Part shown: positions 24,657-38,405 of the stretch, piece by piece | Layout: each line of letters begins with the position of its first letter | Numbering within the stretch: position 1 is the stretch's first letter | Source of the DNA: Gorsachius magnificus | Lineage: Eukaryota; Chordata; Aves; Pelecaniformes; Ardeidae | Reading direction: 5' to 3' | Length of the DNA: 64,000 bases | NCBI GenBank assembly: GCA_034008185.1 | Contig: CM067081.1 | Coordinates: 152,364,258-152,428,257 of the forward strand | The notes under the pieces: model-generated | What the model saw: the letters and a program-made list of their open reading frames with translations, nothing else | Told to the model about the DNA's origin: nothing | Database searches by the model: none | Program-made: the position numbers and the translations under genes

Positions 24657-27600
24657 CAAATTGTTTTCCTTTCTCAGTATCAGGAGAGTAAGTTTGTGAA
24701 GAAACTTCAGGCAAACATGGCTGCCCTGTGTGGGAGAACAACTTGGTGTGGATAAAGAGAATTCATAGGCATAAGAAAGCATTGGATAGAAAATGTATTT
24801 ATATTTTCTTTTTAGAGCAACCCCCAATATCAGCCCTTGATCAAATGCAGTGATTAACCACAGTGTGTATTCACAGAACGATTACAGCTGGTGCAGAGTG
24901 GTTCCAGACAGTCTACCTGGGAAGAAATATTGAATACATGTGCTTTTGAGTGCAGAAAAGTGCAAAAGTAATGATAAATGCAAATGTATTTATTGGGATG
25001 AAAGGTCTTAAATGCAGAGGTCTTAAATGCAATGGGTTTTGACCTTCCAGTGACAACAGGGAAAGAAGAAAGAAAAAAAAGAAAAAATTCTGGAGCAGAT
25101 ATCAGCTTGTTATGAACTGTGTTAAAAAGGGAAATAGACCAACATGAAAGAGACTTGGGTTTTAGAATATGAGGAATTAAAATCTTGGAAGAACTAGCCT
25201 AAGTGAGATGGCATGGGAATGGTAAGCAAGAGAACAAAAGGAAGAAATACAGAAAAACAGGTCTGCAGAAAAAGATCATAAAGGTGATTGCGGTGGTCCC
25301 TTTGAGACTTTTTATAAATGTACTAAGACAAGAAGACAAGGTCTGTTTATGCAGGAGAACATCATGTAGAAGAAAACATATTGCCTGTCTTTGCAGGTTT
25401 CTTGACAATTTGAGCTGGAATAATATTATTCTTAGTACTTCAAATAACAAAGATGTATGAAGTCTGAGGAAAGGACCAAAAGCTGTTAACATGATGGCAG
25501 AATGGATAACCAAGTAACTGCAACCTTGTTTGGCTGACTATCGTGATGCCTATAACATTAAAGATATTGTGAAGGCTGAAACCCTAAGAAAAAAAAAAGA
25601 AGGAATTGCAGAGGATGGTACCAGTGATGTAAAAGAAAGTAATGGAAAAAATTATAGGGTGTGTTTAGACTGAGTTTCCAACTGGAAGATGTTAGGCTAA
25701 GCGATGGATTCTCAGAGCAGAGGAAATTAAAAAAAAAAAAAAAAAAGCAAATACACTTAATGCAATAGGTTCTGGTTTTACAGGGAGGGACTCAATTTTT
25801 ATAACTCCTCTGACTTCATTTAAATTATGTGCAAAGTTTCAGGAAAGGTAAATCCTAATAAATATCAGCCTACATTATATCTTAATATCTTCTCCTTCTT
25901 TCCTCCACACAAGCTACAGACTGATCTATATTTCCAGCCAGATGCTTAGTATTTCAAAGCTTTCCCAAGAATGCACACATCAGCTAATGTTTCCTGATCT
26001 GTTTTTTGCATATGTTAGCATATGTCTGTACTTCATGTATAACATCCTGCTTCTGCATATTATCTCTTGTCCTGTCACATGTTCGAAACCAATTCAAGTG
26101 TTTCCAGTTTGTTCAACACACTCCTGCATCTACAAGTATATGTTTGGCAACAGCTGTTTTGTGGCAAGAAAGCTTGCTACAATTTCAGTCAGTCAGTTGT
26201 ACTGTGATTTTGTACATCTTCAGGCGGTGGTCAGATTTCTATCATATTTGTGATTACTTTTCTAATCCCTGATTATGCAATCCCAACAACTCTCTCCAGT
26301 TATCTAAGGCATCCAGTGATGCATGGTCAGCCTTCACTCAAGAAAAGCTTAAGTCTTCTGTAGCTTTACTGTTCTCAAACCGAAGCTGTCAATTGTCTGA
26401 ATGCAAATATGTTTGCTTGCAATGTTTTTGGGTCAGCCCTACTTTTAGAATTCATGAGCTCTTACTTCAGACACTAGACCTACACTTTATTCTCTCTATA
26501 CTGGTCCTATTTCTGCTTCATTGTCTGGATTCTGAGAGTGGCTGAATATTACCTGGTGCCAGACTAGATTAACTCTCCTACAGGACTGATTCTGGAGATG
26601 AAAGAAACTCTCTATATCTGTATCAAATAAATTATTTTTTATACAGTAAATTTATTTTTGACTGAAAAAGTGAAACTCAAGCTGTCCACTCAGATAAGCT
26701 CATCATGGCAGGTAGATTAGCCAGTTATTCACGCAGATGGTTAGCAGCATGGGTGCAAATTCAGTAAGCCATTTTGTTGGCTTTGCCATTACTGCAGATT
26801 GTTCCATAGCCAAGTGCAAAATGCTCAGCTTTATGACAGAGATTTTGTCAGCCTTACCATTTGTTGATATTTTATTATACAGTGCAGTTTTGGCAAGGAG
26901 CCTGCAATAGTTCAATATGTCATGGGCTGCTGACAGATCTACAAACTCAGAATCATAACAGACATGTTTATGCAATAGTTCCTATTAGAGTCTGTACATC
27001 CTGCTGAGCATCTACCATAAAAAAAGCTATCAACAGATAAAATTAAGCTGTTGCTTGTTCAGGATATGGAAAGTACATGCAGTTGGTCTTGCTGTAAGTG
27101 TACAGAGTGGAATATTTTAAATGATTGAGATTGCAAATTGTGAAATTTTACAAATGAAGAAACAATTTTGCTTTGTAAGCTATAACCATACATTACCCTT
27201 TTATAGAATGAGAAAACGCTGCCTTGTGATGCACTAAGTAGTTAATCATTGCTTCCAATCAATCTTCATAACATTTCTCTAATGCCTGGAATCTCAGATC
27301 TTATCTTCCTTTTGCATGCTCTGCGTGCCAAGATGCTGGTGATTTATAAACAAATACAGCTCCTTTGATTGCGAAGTCAATACAAGATCACTCCCTAACT
27401 CCCCTGCTAAGGCAGTACAGAAAGCCAGATTTAATTCCTTAGTATAAACTGTTGCTAGAAAAATCCAAAGCTGCTTGTAATGCCAGACACAACCATAACA
27501 AAGTTTGTGCAGAGTTATGGACATTGATCTTTCAGAAGATTTGCTGTCTGCTCTTGCTTTAACTTTATGTGTACTCTCCTGTGCTAGGCTGAGAAATTCG

Positions 27601-29467
27601 GTGCCTGAGAAATTCAGTGCCAAGATATTTCTTTCCTGTTGTTACCTGTGGAATGAAAACAGCAGGACTCATAGGGAAAGTTTGGATGCCTGCTCTGCAA
27701 TAAGTAGCTGTTGTGGGCCAGCTGGCCACAGGACCAATTGGCAGGGCAAGAAAATGGGGAAACAAGAAGCTGTCCTCTTCATCCCCATGTTTCTGTTGTC
27801 CAGAGCACTGAAGGGAAAGAGTTTGAGCTCTGCACTGGAGAAAAGGTCCAAAAAGTAGTCTGACTTGCTCATACATATGAATATGCTCCACGTAACACGG
27901 AAACATCGACCAGAGAGTCTACACTGCAGTTCTGTCATGTAGTATATCAGTTGACCATAAAGATTATCTCTGATTACATTAATGAAATCTTACAGACCAG
28001 GGCATCCTATGACTGAATTCCTGCCTTCCCAAAAACAAGGACTGCAACGCTGCAGTGACTATAAGCAGTCCACAAAGGAAACATCTGGATCTAGATGGCA
28101 AAGAGCATTTGACTTAGCCCTTCTGGTGAGACTTGAGGAAAAAACATCCATATTAATTTTCTTGTTGCTGACAAGTCAGCATGAGCTTCAGTCATGCTGC
28201 CTTAGGAACTAGTATAGCTTCCTTACTCATCTCGATACTGTCGTCTATCAAGATACTGTCTTCACAGTTTATTTGCTGAAATACTGCTGAAAAAAGAAAA
28301 TACTGAAAGCCATTTCAAAATGGGAGTAGATAATGAATAAAGAAGACTTTTTAGAAGAACTTGGATTTCACTTCAAATAACTTTTTCATTCTGTAGCAAA
28401 TTAAAACAAAGAGCTGGGTTTTAAGATGGCAAAAATGAGCAGCATATTTTCAAACCCTTAAGATATAGTGTGGGAGAAAAATGAGATTTGGATTCAAACT
28501 CGCATAAGTTTATAATTTTGTAGAAATAAGATCTAACTAATGAGACGCTACATAGCCTAAGTCAAAAGCCATCTGATTGTAACTGGCTCAATCAAGCATC
28601 ATGACTGCCACGTATATATTCTGTGGCCTTGGACAGTTTAGCTTTTCCATGCTTAATTTTTTTTTTTTTTCTTTAGTTAGAGGAAAAGACCAGTATACTT
28701 CCTTTTGTAGATTTTTGAAGGAGGAATACAGCATAGATTAATTCTTTCTATATATGTCTTTATAAAATGAATATTGTGAAATGAGCTATATAATTGCCAT
28801 CCAGAAAGTGGAACAAAGTGGAAAATCATACTGAATTCAGTCTTAGATTAGAATTCAGATAACATTATTGAAATTCGTCCTCAGTCCTACCTTTAAGTAC
28901 TCTAAATTCCTGCTTGATAACAAAAATTGAATTCAGACTTGGTTAGGTCTGAAAAAATCTGCATACTATACTAAGCTTAATGTGGAGTAGTGTAAATAAA
29001 CCTCCTTTTTTTATCATATATTCTGAGTTATGTTCAGACCATATAAATAATTGATTTTTATACAAGAACTAAGGTTTGCTCTCCTGAAACCCAGTGGCAA
29101 AAAGGTTTTGAATTGGAAACATTTCCTACTATCATTTTAACACTAATAAGGAAGTAGCAAGACACCATTAATATACATTGTTACAGAGAAATTACAAATA
29201 GGTTATGTGTGAGAGTGAATTTTAATCAACAGTTTCATCAATGTGATGGATATTATTAGCAGTCTCATTTTCATCTCACTAGTTTTCCAACAGAAAGAAT
29301 TTATTGACCCTGCATGCACTTGGTTGTAATGAGGCTTCATTTATATTTTTGCCACCAAAATACCAGCATGATTAAATTTTAAAATGGAAGGGGAATCAGG
29401 TAATTTTGTTCAGTAAAGAAAACCTCCAAAAGGAAACCATTTGATCCAATAAAAGAGACTACAAATA
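24657..29467. other. AT-rich stretch without recognisable gene
   Basis: Nothing firm is visible. A 16-bp-period partial duplication (GGTCTTAAATGCA twice, near 25003 and 25019) and an 18- to 19-base A run near 25728-25746 are the only local structures. Overlapping frames on both strands at 27505-27938 have no domain. Confidence 0.5.
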
Positions 29468-29724
29468 TCTTCCTTCCTTCCTTCCTTCCTTCCTCCCTTC
29501 CTTCCTTCCTCCCTTCCTTCCTTCCTCCCTCCCTCCCTCCCTCCCTCCTTTTCGCCCTCCCTTTCTCCCTTCCTCTTTTCCTCCCTCCCTTCCTCTCTTC
29601 CTTCCTTCCTCCCTCCCTCCTTTTCACCCTCCCTTTCTCCCTTCCTCCCTTTTCCCTCCCTTTTCCCTTCTCTCTCCTCCTCCTCCCTTCCTCTCTTCCT
29701 TCCTTCCTTCCTTTCTTTCTTTTC
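29468..29724. repeat. (TTCC)n / CT-rich polypyrimidine tract
   Basis: About 257 bases are nearly all C and T on the forward strand. The tract mixes TTCC, TCCC and TTTC units with only rare purines (for example near 29550 and 29622-29626). The reverse strand is therefore a polypurine tract, which explains the lysine/arginine/glutamate/glycine-rich chance frame there. Mirror-symmetric pyrimidine tracts of this kind can form triplex (H-) DNA and are prone to length change. Confidence 0.97.
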
Positions 29725-32700
29725 AGGCTTGATGTAACTTGTGCTATGTCCTTTACTTCTTAACTATTATTTAAATGAATGTAATATAGTCAGAACAAGC
29801 ATATTTAAAAATTATTATTATTTTTTGTTCAGTAAGAGAAGCCAGTCAAACTTGCACTACTGATGGGAGTGACAATAGCTAGGAATTTTACGGTGAGTAT
29901 ATTAAAAATAGTTTGAGGTAAACATATTACAGACACAACATTAAATTGTACAGAATTCATATGAAATAAAAACAGTAACCTCTTTAAACCTCTTATGCAA
30001 TGCTGTCCAAAGCAAGTAATTAAACACTGCAGCAGTGTGATAAGATCTTGGAGGCAAAGAATAATCTATTTATCCATATAAAAACCAGTCTGTCCAGTCG
30101 CAGTGTTTCTGTCCGACTTTTCTAAGACATCTGAACCAATTTGCATTAGTGAAGTGTAAACTGCAAGCTTATGAGAAGAGGTCTATTTTGTTTTATGGTA
30201 GAAGGCTCACTAATGTCAAACATGTCTTGTGTGGAGAATGGGGCTTGACATACGTGATTTTATTACACGTTTGTAGGCGAACAGAGCCATTGAGAATACT
30301 GGATGATCACATCAAATTTGCATTATGATCCCGTGCAGCCTTCACATTAAAAACCTGTATGCATGTGCATACATGTATCATATAGGAAGACAGCCCATGC
30401 ACATGAATGACAGCATGGTGAACTAGTCTGCTTAGGAAAGGTGGCAATCTGCCACAAAGGGGTTAAAGTTTCTAGAATCTACGTCTATTACCAAATTATA
30501 TGAACTCACAGATGGATAGAAGAAATGATCTGCTAACTGTTGACAATGCCAGTGCAGAGTTGTCTTTTGGATTAACCATGGTCTCTTGAAGTCAGATTCT
30601 CATTAGGTTTGTAACTATTTTCAAACCCACGGCATTGTTTTTGCGATTCTTGGACGCATTCAGAGCAAATGGACACAGGACAGAAAACACACACTAGAAG
30701 CAGAAAAAACAATAGACTTAGGGAGAAGGAAGAGTGGGAGGAAGTTAGTTCCTGGAGGTTGCCCAAAATAGAACACATCTTTTTAAGTTTACCTCAAAAA
30801 ACCTGCTACCTGGCAGAACTTTGTAATGAGGTGGCATGTTCGGCACATTTATTTGATTATCTTATTCGCTCTTGCATGGAGCATAGCTGAACTCCAGGGA
30901 TGATTCCAAGTATGGAAATAAGCAATTACATTTTCAAAGTGCTGCCCCTGTAGGATATCCAGGCAGTCATACACTTAAAGGTAAAGTGAAGTTGAAAAAT
31001 ATTCAAGACATAAGAAATAATGCTGAGACTCCCCAGAAGCTGGTTAAAAATTAAGTTGATCAACTCCAATTGTACTCCATTTATTTGCATACAGAGGATC
31101 TTCTTTTAATAATGCTTATTTGTTATTTTAAATATATGAATATATTTATAAAAATATATAGAAACAGAATATCTATAAATATATAAATATATATATATGA
31201 AATCCTATATTTATATAATACAATAAAATTATAGAAATATAAATATATGCATATGTTTACAAATGGTAACATAATATTTACAAACTGTAACATGAGTTCA
31301 ATTTCTACCAGCTGGCCTATCAGATGGTAAAACATAATGCTCAATATAATCCACTTAAACATCTTGTATTCATGATCTGGCCACGTTAATCACATTTTGA
31401 TATGATACATTTACCAAGCAATCTGATCCAAATCTTTGGTTTGCTGTGTAATTATGTAGAATGCATATATTAATGAGGTTTTGTCCATTCACTTGTTTCT
31501 ATTGAAAAGGCTGTTAACACTTCAAAAGCAGTGGTGGACAGTGATACAGGGATTACCATGATTTGAGTAGATCAAAGTGAAATATTAGGAACGATGATAG
31601 ACCTTAAAATTCTAGGACTTTTTCTTAATTTTGCTCTATTTCTTAGTGGATTAAAATTGCTATCAGTTTGTCCAACAGCTTGCATTTTGACAAAGGAATA
31701 TGTGTCTGTTCCTCAGGCACGCTGGTTCATAGCCCAGTGCAGTAATACAAACACAGTCATGGACAGCCCATTTTGTGAAAATTGATACCAGATCATTAAC
31801 TTCTAGCTAAGAGCAGGAGATATAATTGGAGGATGTGACATCTTGAATTGCCCAAGCAAGATTTAGGAGATGATATTTGTCAGCCTTATGTAACATTTAC
31901 AATTATTTACTATTTCTGAGGAACAAATGTCCTACAGCAATAAGGTGTTCACTTCCTAATTGACTGAAAGTTAAAGACGAGAAGAAGGAAAAAAAAAGAG
32001 ATTTAAAGATGGGTTTGTGAATATTTTTAGCACAAGACTTTACAGAAACACGCTTTTCCAAAATCTGTAATTTAAAAGAAAGAGTGCATTTGATAGAAAT
32101 TATCTTCAATAAGATAATTTGGTGCCAGATAAAGAGTAAACCAGTATCACTCTGAAGATCCAGTTGTTTTGTTGTGAAAATAGCTAACTTTTCAACTTGC
32201 AAAAACACCTGCTTCAAAACCTTAAATCAGAAAGAAGATGCTCTAAAAGCTTGCATTTCCTCCAATCCCACCTGTGGAGAGTACTTTTCCCCGTTGGTTT
32301 CAGTAAGAATATTAGATGTGATGTCTGATTTTCAGTCTCCAGGATTTAACATTTTAGTTCTGCAAGTCCGAATGAAATATCCATTAGTTCCATCCCTAGC
32401 TAGAGTGTTGGACTTTGTCAAACCCATGCTGGCTGACACAGTGTTCAGTCTCTGCAGGAGACAGGAATCTCAGTCCACCTCACAGAACTACTCTGATTTT
32501 TGCATGGTATTTTGTGTCTAGGAATAGCCTTACCCTCTGACTTGCCTGCAAGATTTGCCTATGGAAGAGATTTTTCCTTTGAGTTTGTGCTGACTTCTGC
32601 TTCATTTTGTTAGGGACTGCAGGAAGCATGGACTTTTGGGGATCCAGACAGAGGGCTCCACCTGCAAGGCGTAACCCCATGTACAAGAACAGAATCTGAG

Positions 32701-34699
32701 TGCAAAGTCCTGTTACGCAGGATGTTCAGAGTCTTTGTCAGAGAAAAATCTGATTATGAAATATTCTTTTTGCAAATAATACGATTATTTAAAGTGTTAA
32801 TGACAGCTTCTTTGGAATTTCAGTCCCTCTGGAAAAAAGGAAAGCTAAAAAAGTTCATTTTCTCTGTAGCAAAATTGCTGGCGCATAACTACCATCAAAG
32901 AAAAACATGGTGTGAAGTCATGCATCTTGTCATTATAAATCATCCCCTGCATAGCTCTAGTTTTGTGTTTGGCTGGACTGAGGTCAAAGCATATGGCTGA
33001 GTAAGGGTGAAGAAGGGGCTTGATGAGCAGTAAAAATAGCTGCAAGGCACATCAACATCCTTGTTGTTGGCAGCAGGGGAGCTTTGACCTGCAAACAAAC
33101 ACCTCTGAACGTTTACTGGCTTTCACAGGATCCCATGTGCCATTTTGGGTTCGTAAGAAGTCTGCAGGCTCCAGTCTGTCTTCCCACTGATGCACACTTC
33201 AACTTTTCCACTGCTCTCAGGAGACGATAAGCTCCGCTGGAGTCAGAACAGCCATTTCACATAAAGTAGAATGTTTTTCCCTCTTCAGCTGCATACTTTG
33301 GGCTGCTGTCTCCTAGTATGGCACAAAGATGCCAAGCAGAAGAGTATTGTGCTCTAATGCGCACCTGGACAGATCCTAAAAAAGAAAAGTACTGTTAGTC
33401 CTTTCCAATGCAGCACATGTTGGACAAAAATATGTTGTCAATTGTGTGTTATTTTGTTATTCCAGGTCTGGCCCAAGCCAAATTCCCTTTTGATGAGTTG
33501 GCTTCTGTAGAATGAAACTATTAAGACTGGGAACACCAGATGTTCTGCTAGACGTTAATAAGTATTAGCATGGAACAGATCTAAATTTCCTAGGATATAC
33601 ATACAGCTATTAAAAAATACGGCTATCAGGTGAAGTAATAACTTCTCTGAAAAAGACTTTTTCTGTTTAAAATTATTTGTTCTTATTAGTGATGAATTAA
33701 TTTATGAAAGTCAAGCTTACAAAGAGATCAAAGTTTCCATGTTGTAATTAGAATTATTTTTCCAGCTCCAATTTCCTCGTCTACAATTTTGTTATTAAGT
33801 CATTTTCATTGAGAAAGTTTATGTAAAGTTTTAAATACTGTAAGAATTCCATGTTTTATCTCTTTTTCCTTCAACCTTTCAATCTACTTATAAAAAGAAT
33901 ATCAACTACTCTACTTTCTTTACAACTACGGTAATATTGTATCTGGGCTGTCATATCTGCCAGGCTTGCCAGCCATGTACAGATAACTTGGATACTCAAG
34001 GATGACTCCGGTGTCACTATGTTTAGGCAACTGAACACAGCCCTAGGAGTAGTCATGAGTGCAATCAAACCAACATTAACCAGAAACCTACATTCAGAAA
34101 TGCCCGGAAAAGAAGTGATGCCAAATCAAAACTATAGGGAAATTTTGACACTCTCTTGATGATGGAGGATGTTTCATGCCACATCTGAACAAAAGTTGTT
34201 CCCAAGTACTGGGAAAGGAAAATAAAGACAGCTTTGTTTTAAGTAACCAGAAAACAAAATCATAGTCTATATGTCACAGTAGAGAAAGAGAAGCAGAGAA
34301 TTAGGAAACTTGTGCTTGTCACTAGACAAAATCCTCATTAAAGAAATGGAAAAAGCCAACACCAAGACAGAGAAGTCATCTGTCCCTGAGGTCAACCATT
34401 TTCAGGCAACTGATGTGGATACTGTGAGGACATGTACAACCACTGTCCGTATGGTGATCCTTAAAAACATCAGCAGAACAGTGAGTGAACAACAGAGGAA
34501 AATTAGCTCATCCTAAGAAGCAGCTGAAAACTTAACAAAAAATTGAAATTAGTAAAATCGGCAAAAGGAAACAATGCACTGCAATACAAAAAGAAAAAAA
34601 AAAAAGAAAAGTAGCTATCTACATACTTCATAAAAACACTTCATAAAAACACACTTTCTAACTTTCTAACAGTGTCCACCAGCAATTGGGAAGGTCATG
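29725..34699. other. AT-rich stretch without recognisable gene
   Basis: No gene or named repeat that I can support. The segment 31120-31260 is almost pure A/T with ATATAT and AAATATA motifs and many short self-complementary stretches. A 13-bp direct duplication (ACTTCATAAAAAC twice) sits at about 34625-34650, just before the reverse-transcriptase relic. Confidence 0.5.
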
Positions 34700-34965
34700 A
34701 AGTCTTTGTGCTCAATCTTCTAAAAATCCCAACACCTAAAAAATGCATGGTTTGTATTGCAAAAGCTATCACAGCATGAAACTAATTAATAACTTAATTA
34801 ATCACACACTGCTAATGACCTGAAGTCTCAAATAGAGTCATTACTTGCAGAAGAGCAAGCAGGTTTCAGGACTGGAAGAAGCACAAGTGACAGAGCTGAG
34901 AACTGAAGTATTAAGTGAAAAGCATATAAAAGGATAAGCAGTCTTCTCAGCCACTCCAGCTAGTA
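34700..34965 (+). mobile_element. Decayed non-CR1 LINE reverse-transcriptase fragment
   Basis: The forward strand carries a broken coding trace of a non-LTR reverse transcriptase. From 34820 one frame reads LKSQIESLLAEEQAGFRTG followed by RSTSD, the RT block 2a signature (QAGFR.GRST). A stop follows in that frame, but the next frame continues with TEL.TEVLSEKHIKG, which fits the downstream part of the same domain, so there is a frameshift near 34888. Upstream, IPTPKK at about 34718-34735 and a YHSMKLIN-like run match the preceding RT block (normally near PKKG...NYRTISLI). This signature differs from CR1, where the same block reads [12 protein letters not shown]. It resembles RTE-type or related LINEs. 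The catalytic YADD block is not visible. Old, non-functional. Confidence 0.65.
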
Positions 34966-37900
34966 ACCTTACCAGCCACAACTTTAAATGAGGAGCTGGG
35001 CCCGAGACTCTCCTGCACAGCTTTGCAAAAAGCAGGCTTTAACTTCTATATCCTTTCTCAAGACCGCATATCTGAGACAGCAAAATGCTATTATCTAATA
35101 TAGCAATGACAGTGGGAAGAATAATGGCACCTTATTTATCAGTTTGGTCCCTTTTCTAGAAAATCAACTTGTCAAGAACCTTTTCTCTCCTTTACCGAAA
35201 CATGGCCTCACCATTGCTCTTGTGCTAGTCTGCACTGCTTGGGGCTCTACTCTCCCTCTTGTTCTTGCTTGTCCAATCCCTCAGCTTCAGCCAATATCAG
35301 AGATTCCTAGCAAAAATCCCCAGCCCCCTTCCTGATGCCCTGTTTCATTTTTCTTACTCTGAGTTTCTTACCAAGGAACTGACATAGAAGGAATAGCAAA
35401 GCTGAAAGGCGTTAGTTAGAGCAGCTATTTGAATGAAGAGGAGCCAGCTGGGACAGGGAAATTTGGGATGTGCACTGATAACCAGCAGTTCAGGTGATGC
35501 TGAGACTTGATGATCCCAAATGTAAACAAGGTGATACTGAAGAAGATGGGAACCAGGCATCCTGTTACAGAAGGATTCTGGCTTGGGGGCTTGCTGGAGA
35601 TAACTGCTGGGTTAGTAATAAACAGTTGTGTATGTTAAGTGGAATTGAATTGGCAAAATTTGTTTTGTATCACATGATGCTTTTCTGTTGATCAACAGGT
35701 ATAAGACAATATTTATAGGTCCCAAGAAATGCTTCTTGGTAACACGAACAAATGAAGGCCATCAAGATCCTCTGGAAATCACCTTGCAATCTACTCTAAA
35801 ATGTCAGAATGAGTGCTAACTCTTGAATTCATATTTAGGGAGAAGGCTGATGCCTATTACAGTAGCATGAGAGTTAAACGGATATGTCAAACTTTTGCAA
35901 GTCCCCTGTGAGGTGACAGTAGGTTGTAGCATTTGTGGAAGCAGGCAAGGTCAGGAAGCTTATTTACCAGACTCTGCTCCAGCTATCAGCTTTCTGAAGA
36001 AGATATCCAGTTTTGTGGCAAAGGAGGGAAGAACTAAGAGGAACGTGCTGGGGACAGTCATCTACCTACACCTTGTATACTGTAGCACAAGTGTTTAGAG
36101 CTTTGAACCAGGCAACAGAAATGGCAATATGGCCCCATTGTGAGCTCTCTACTTGTAAGATTTTGTGGGTTTTCTCTTTGAGAGGTTATAAGTTTCCCAG
36201 GAGAAAAATCTACCTGAACACTGGCTAAAGGGAGTCTGTTAGAAGTCAGAAAGCAGAAAAGCAAAGATGTTAACAGAAACATCAGGTTCTCAGATGCCCT
36301 GAGATGCTCAGCTTAAATACCTTTTATATTTTTAAATCAAATAACTCTGAGGTTAGTGCAAGTGCAAGGACATTGTATTCTGTAGTAAAATGAGTGTGTA
36401 TTCTGTAGTAAAATGAGTGGAGGCTGTTCACCACATATCACTGTACAAAATGGAAAAGCTACATTACTCATCAGCATCATCTCCTGAGGAGTGTTATGGC
36501 AAAGTTGGGAAGGACTTTTATCCCCTACAGCACTGCTCTGAAGATTACATTCTCCACCTAGATCCAACAATGGGAAATACTTGTGTCCCCCTCTTCCTGC
36601 CACCTGTAGTAGGTACAGTAACATGCTCACAAAAATCCTGTGATGGCCATAAGCAGGAGGAGGCAATGGCACATGGCCCCTGGAGAGAAAACTATAAAGA
36701 ACTTCACAAACAAAGGTGAGCCACCATTCAATCCTTTGATCTCCTTTAAAGAGAGGGTTTATTAAATAGGCAGGGTAAGTCTCGTAAACTGCTGGACCAC
36801 AAAGCGTTGCTTGCTGGAGCCAGTGGGTTGTCTTGAACTTCAGTCTGTCTTGAAATCCTAAGCAGGACTGTGTTTAGCCAAAACCCTTACTGGAGAGGAA
36901 AAAACATAAATTAGCAAGTTTAAGCTAAAGCTTAAAGTGAGAAGGAAAGACCTCATGCAGCCCCATGAAGTGTGACTGTGGGAATATTATCAATTAACTT
37001 TCTCTGGAGTTAGCCATGACCATATGCTTTTTAAAATAAGTGCTGGTAACTGGACTATTGCAAGGATTAGGAAACAAGACAGAATTCATTCTGCTTAAAC
37101 ACCTAACATGGTATTTTAAACATAAAATAATGGCAATACAATAAAAAAAATTCATAAGGATAGTGAGATTGACTTGTTAGAAAAGGGATCCCCAAAAGGG
37201 AAAATTCATAAATGTTTTCTGACATTCTTATGACACAGCAGAATTAGAACAAATTCTCTCACCTATTGTCACTCAGTTCCACAAGACTTGCATCCTTTTT
37301 AGCACACTCCTCAATCCCACTCATCCCTAGCTTAGTGGTTTATGTTAAACAGAAGAGACCCTGAATTCTCCTGAGATGAAAAAGAACACAGTGAAAGATG
37401 GAAAAGATGAAGTCCTCAAAGAGTGAAACAAATTTAAAGCCCTGTGATAGACTAAAAACATTGAGCTCTCCTTAAGTGTGGGAATGAATTAATTTCTTCT
37501 GCACCTGTGAGTGAAATGGAGCTCAGAGTCTTCTAAAATGTTTCAATCAAACTTTTTATTCTAACTTTGCTGAAATTACTTGGCCTTTCTCCATACCAGA
37601 GCAGGAGACCAAGTCAATCAGTACATAAACTTGTAGTAGTTGCATCAGGTTCTGCCAAAAGAGAGTCAGTGGAACTTAATCACATCCAGTCACAATCCAG
37701 GGGCAGGACTTGTTGGGCTCACAGTAACTACATCGCCTTGAATAACCAATTACGTGGGAAGAAGAATGAAGTGGGATAGAGGAAGAAATGAGAGAGAAGG
37801 TGGTAATTCATTGGAGCATCTGGCCTTACATTAGGCAAAACACTTTTCTTAGAGATGGTCATGGATTGATATTGATGTTGCTAAGGTAACAACTTCTATA

Positions 37901-38141
37901 GCATAAGGTAACAGAATAAATAAAACAGGTGATAACAGAAAAAAATATGGTCTCATTCTCAAATAAGGATCCAGCAACAGGAATGGGCCATGCTGTATCT
38001 ATAGAACGGAGAGCAGTGCAGGAAAAAAAGATAATGATAATGTACATAATCAGCCACAACTGAATGTGTGATCTCATTCAGATATCCCAGAGTAACAACC
38101 AGAACAGGTAGAAAATCTGTAGAAGTTGTCAAAACAAGAAT
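34966..38141. other. AT-rich stretch without recognisable gene
   Basis: No gene or named repeat. The only clear structure is the 23-bp perfect tandem duplication at 36374-36419. The 100-residue frame at 36417-36719 and the antisense frame at 36337-36672 lack any domain. Confidence 0.5.
36374..36419. repeat. Perfect 23-bp tandem duplication
   Basis: The unit beginning TGTATTCTGTAGTAAAATG occurs at 36374-36396 and again at 36397-36419 without mismatch. It is not part of a longer array. Confidence 0.92.
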
Positions 38142-38146
38142 TACCC
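38142..38146. repeat. Left target-site duplication TACCC
   Basis: TACCC directly precedes the LTR and recurs at 38757-38761 on its far side. Read as six bases the pair is TTACCC and ATACCC, one mismatch. Confidence 0.65.
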
Positions 38147-38405
38147 AGGCCTGGTTTTGGCTGGGATAGAGTTAATTTTATTCCTAGTAGCTCGTATGGG
38201 GCTACTTTTTGGATTTGTGCTGAAAACAGTGTTGATAACACAGGGATTTTTTTGCTATTGCTGAGCAGTGCTTATGCAGAGTCGAGGACTTTTTTGCTTC
38301 TCACCCCACCCCACCAGCGAGGAGGCTGGGGGTGCACAAGAAGCTGGGAGGGGACACGGTCAGGACAGCTGACCCCAACTGACCAAAGGGATATTCCACA
38401 CCCTA

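Noticed and set aside
24900..25460. Possible ancient LINE coding trace (cysteine/lysine-rich)
   Set aside because: I could not line up any consecutive RT or endonuclease blocks.
27505..27938. Overlapping frames of 89-117 residues on both strands
   Set aside because: Overlap on both strands without any recognised motif is typical of chance frames.
29379..29627. Basic, glycine- and glutamate-rich reverse-strand frame
   Set aside because: It is a translation of the polypurine strand of the simple repeat.
31120..31260. A/T-only stretch as a replication origin or matrix attachment site
   Set aside because: AT richness alone does not support such a function.
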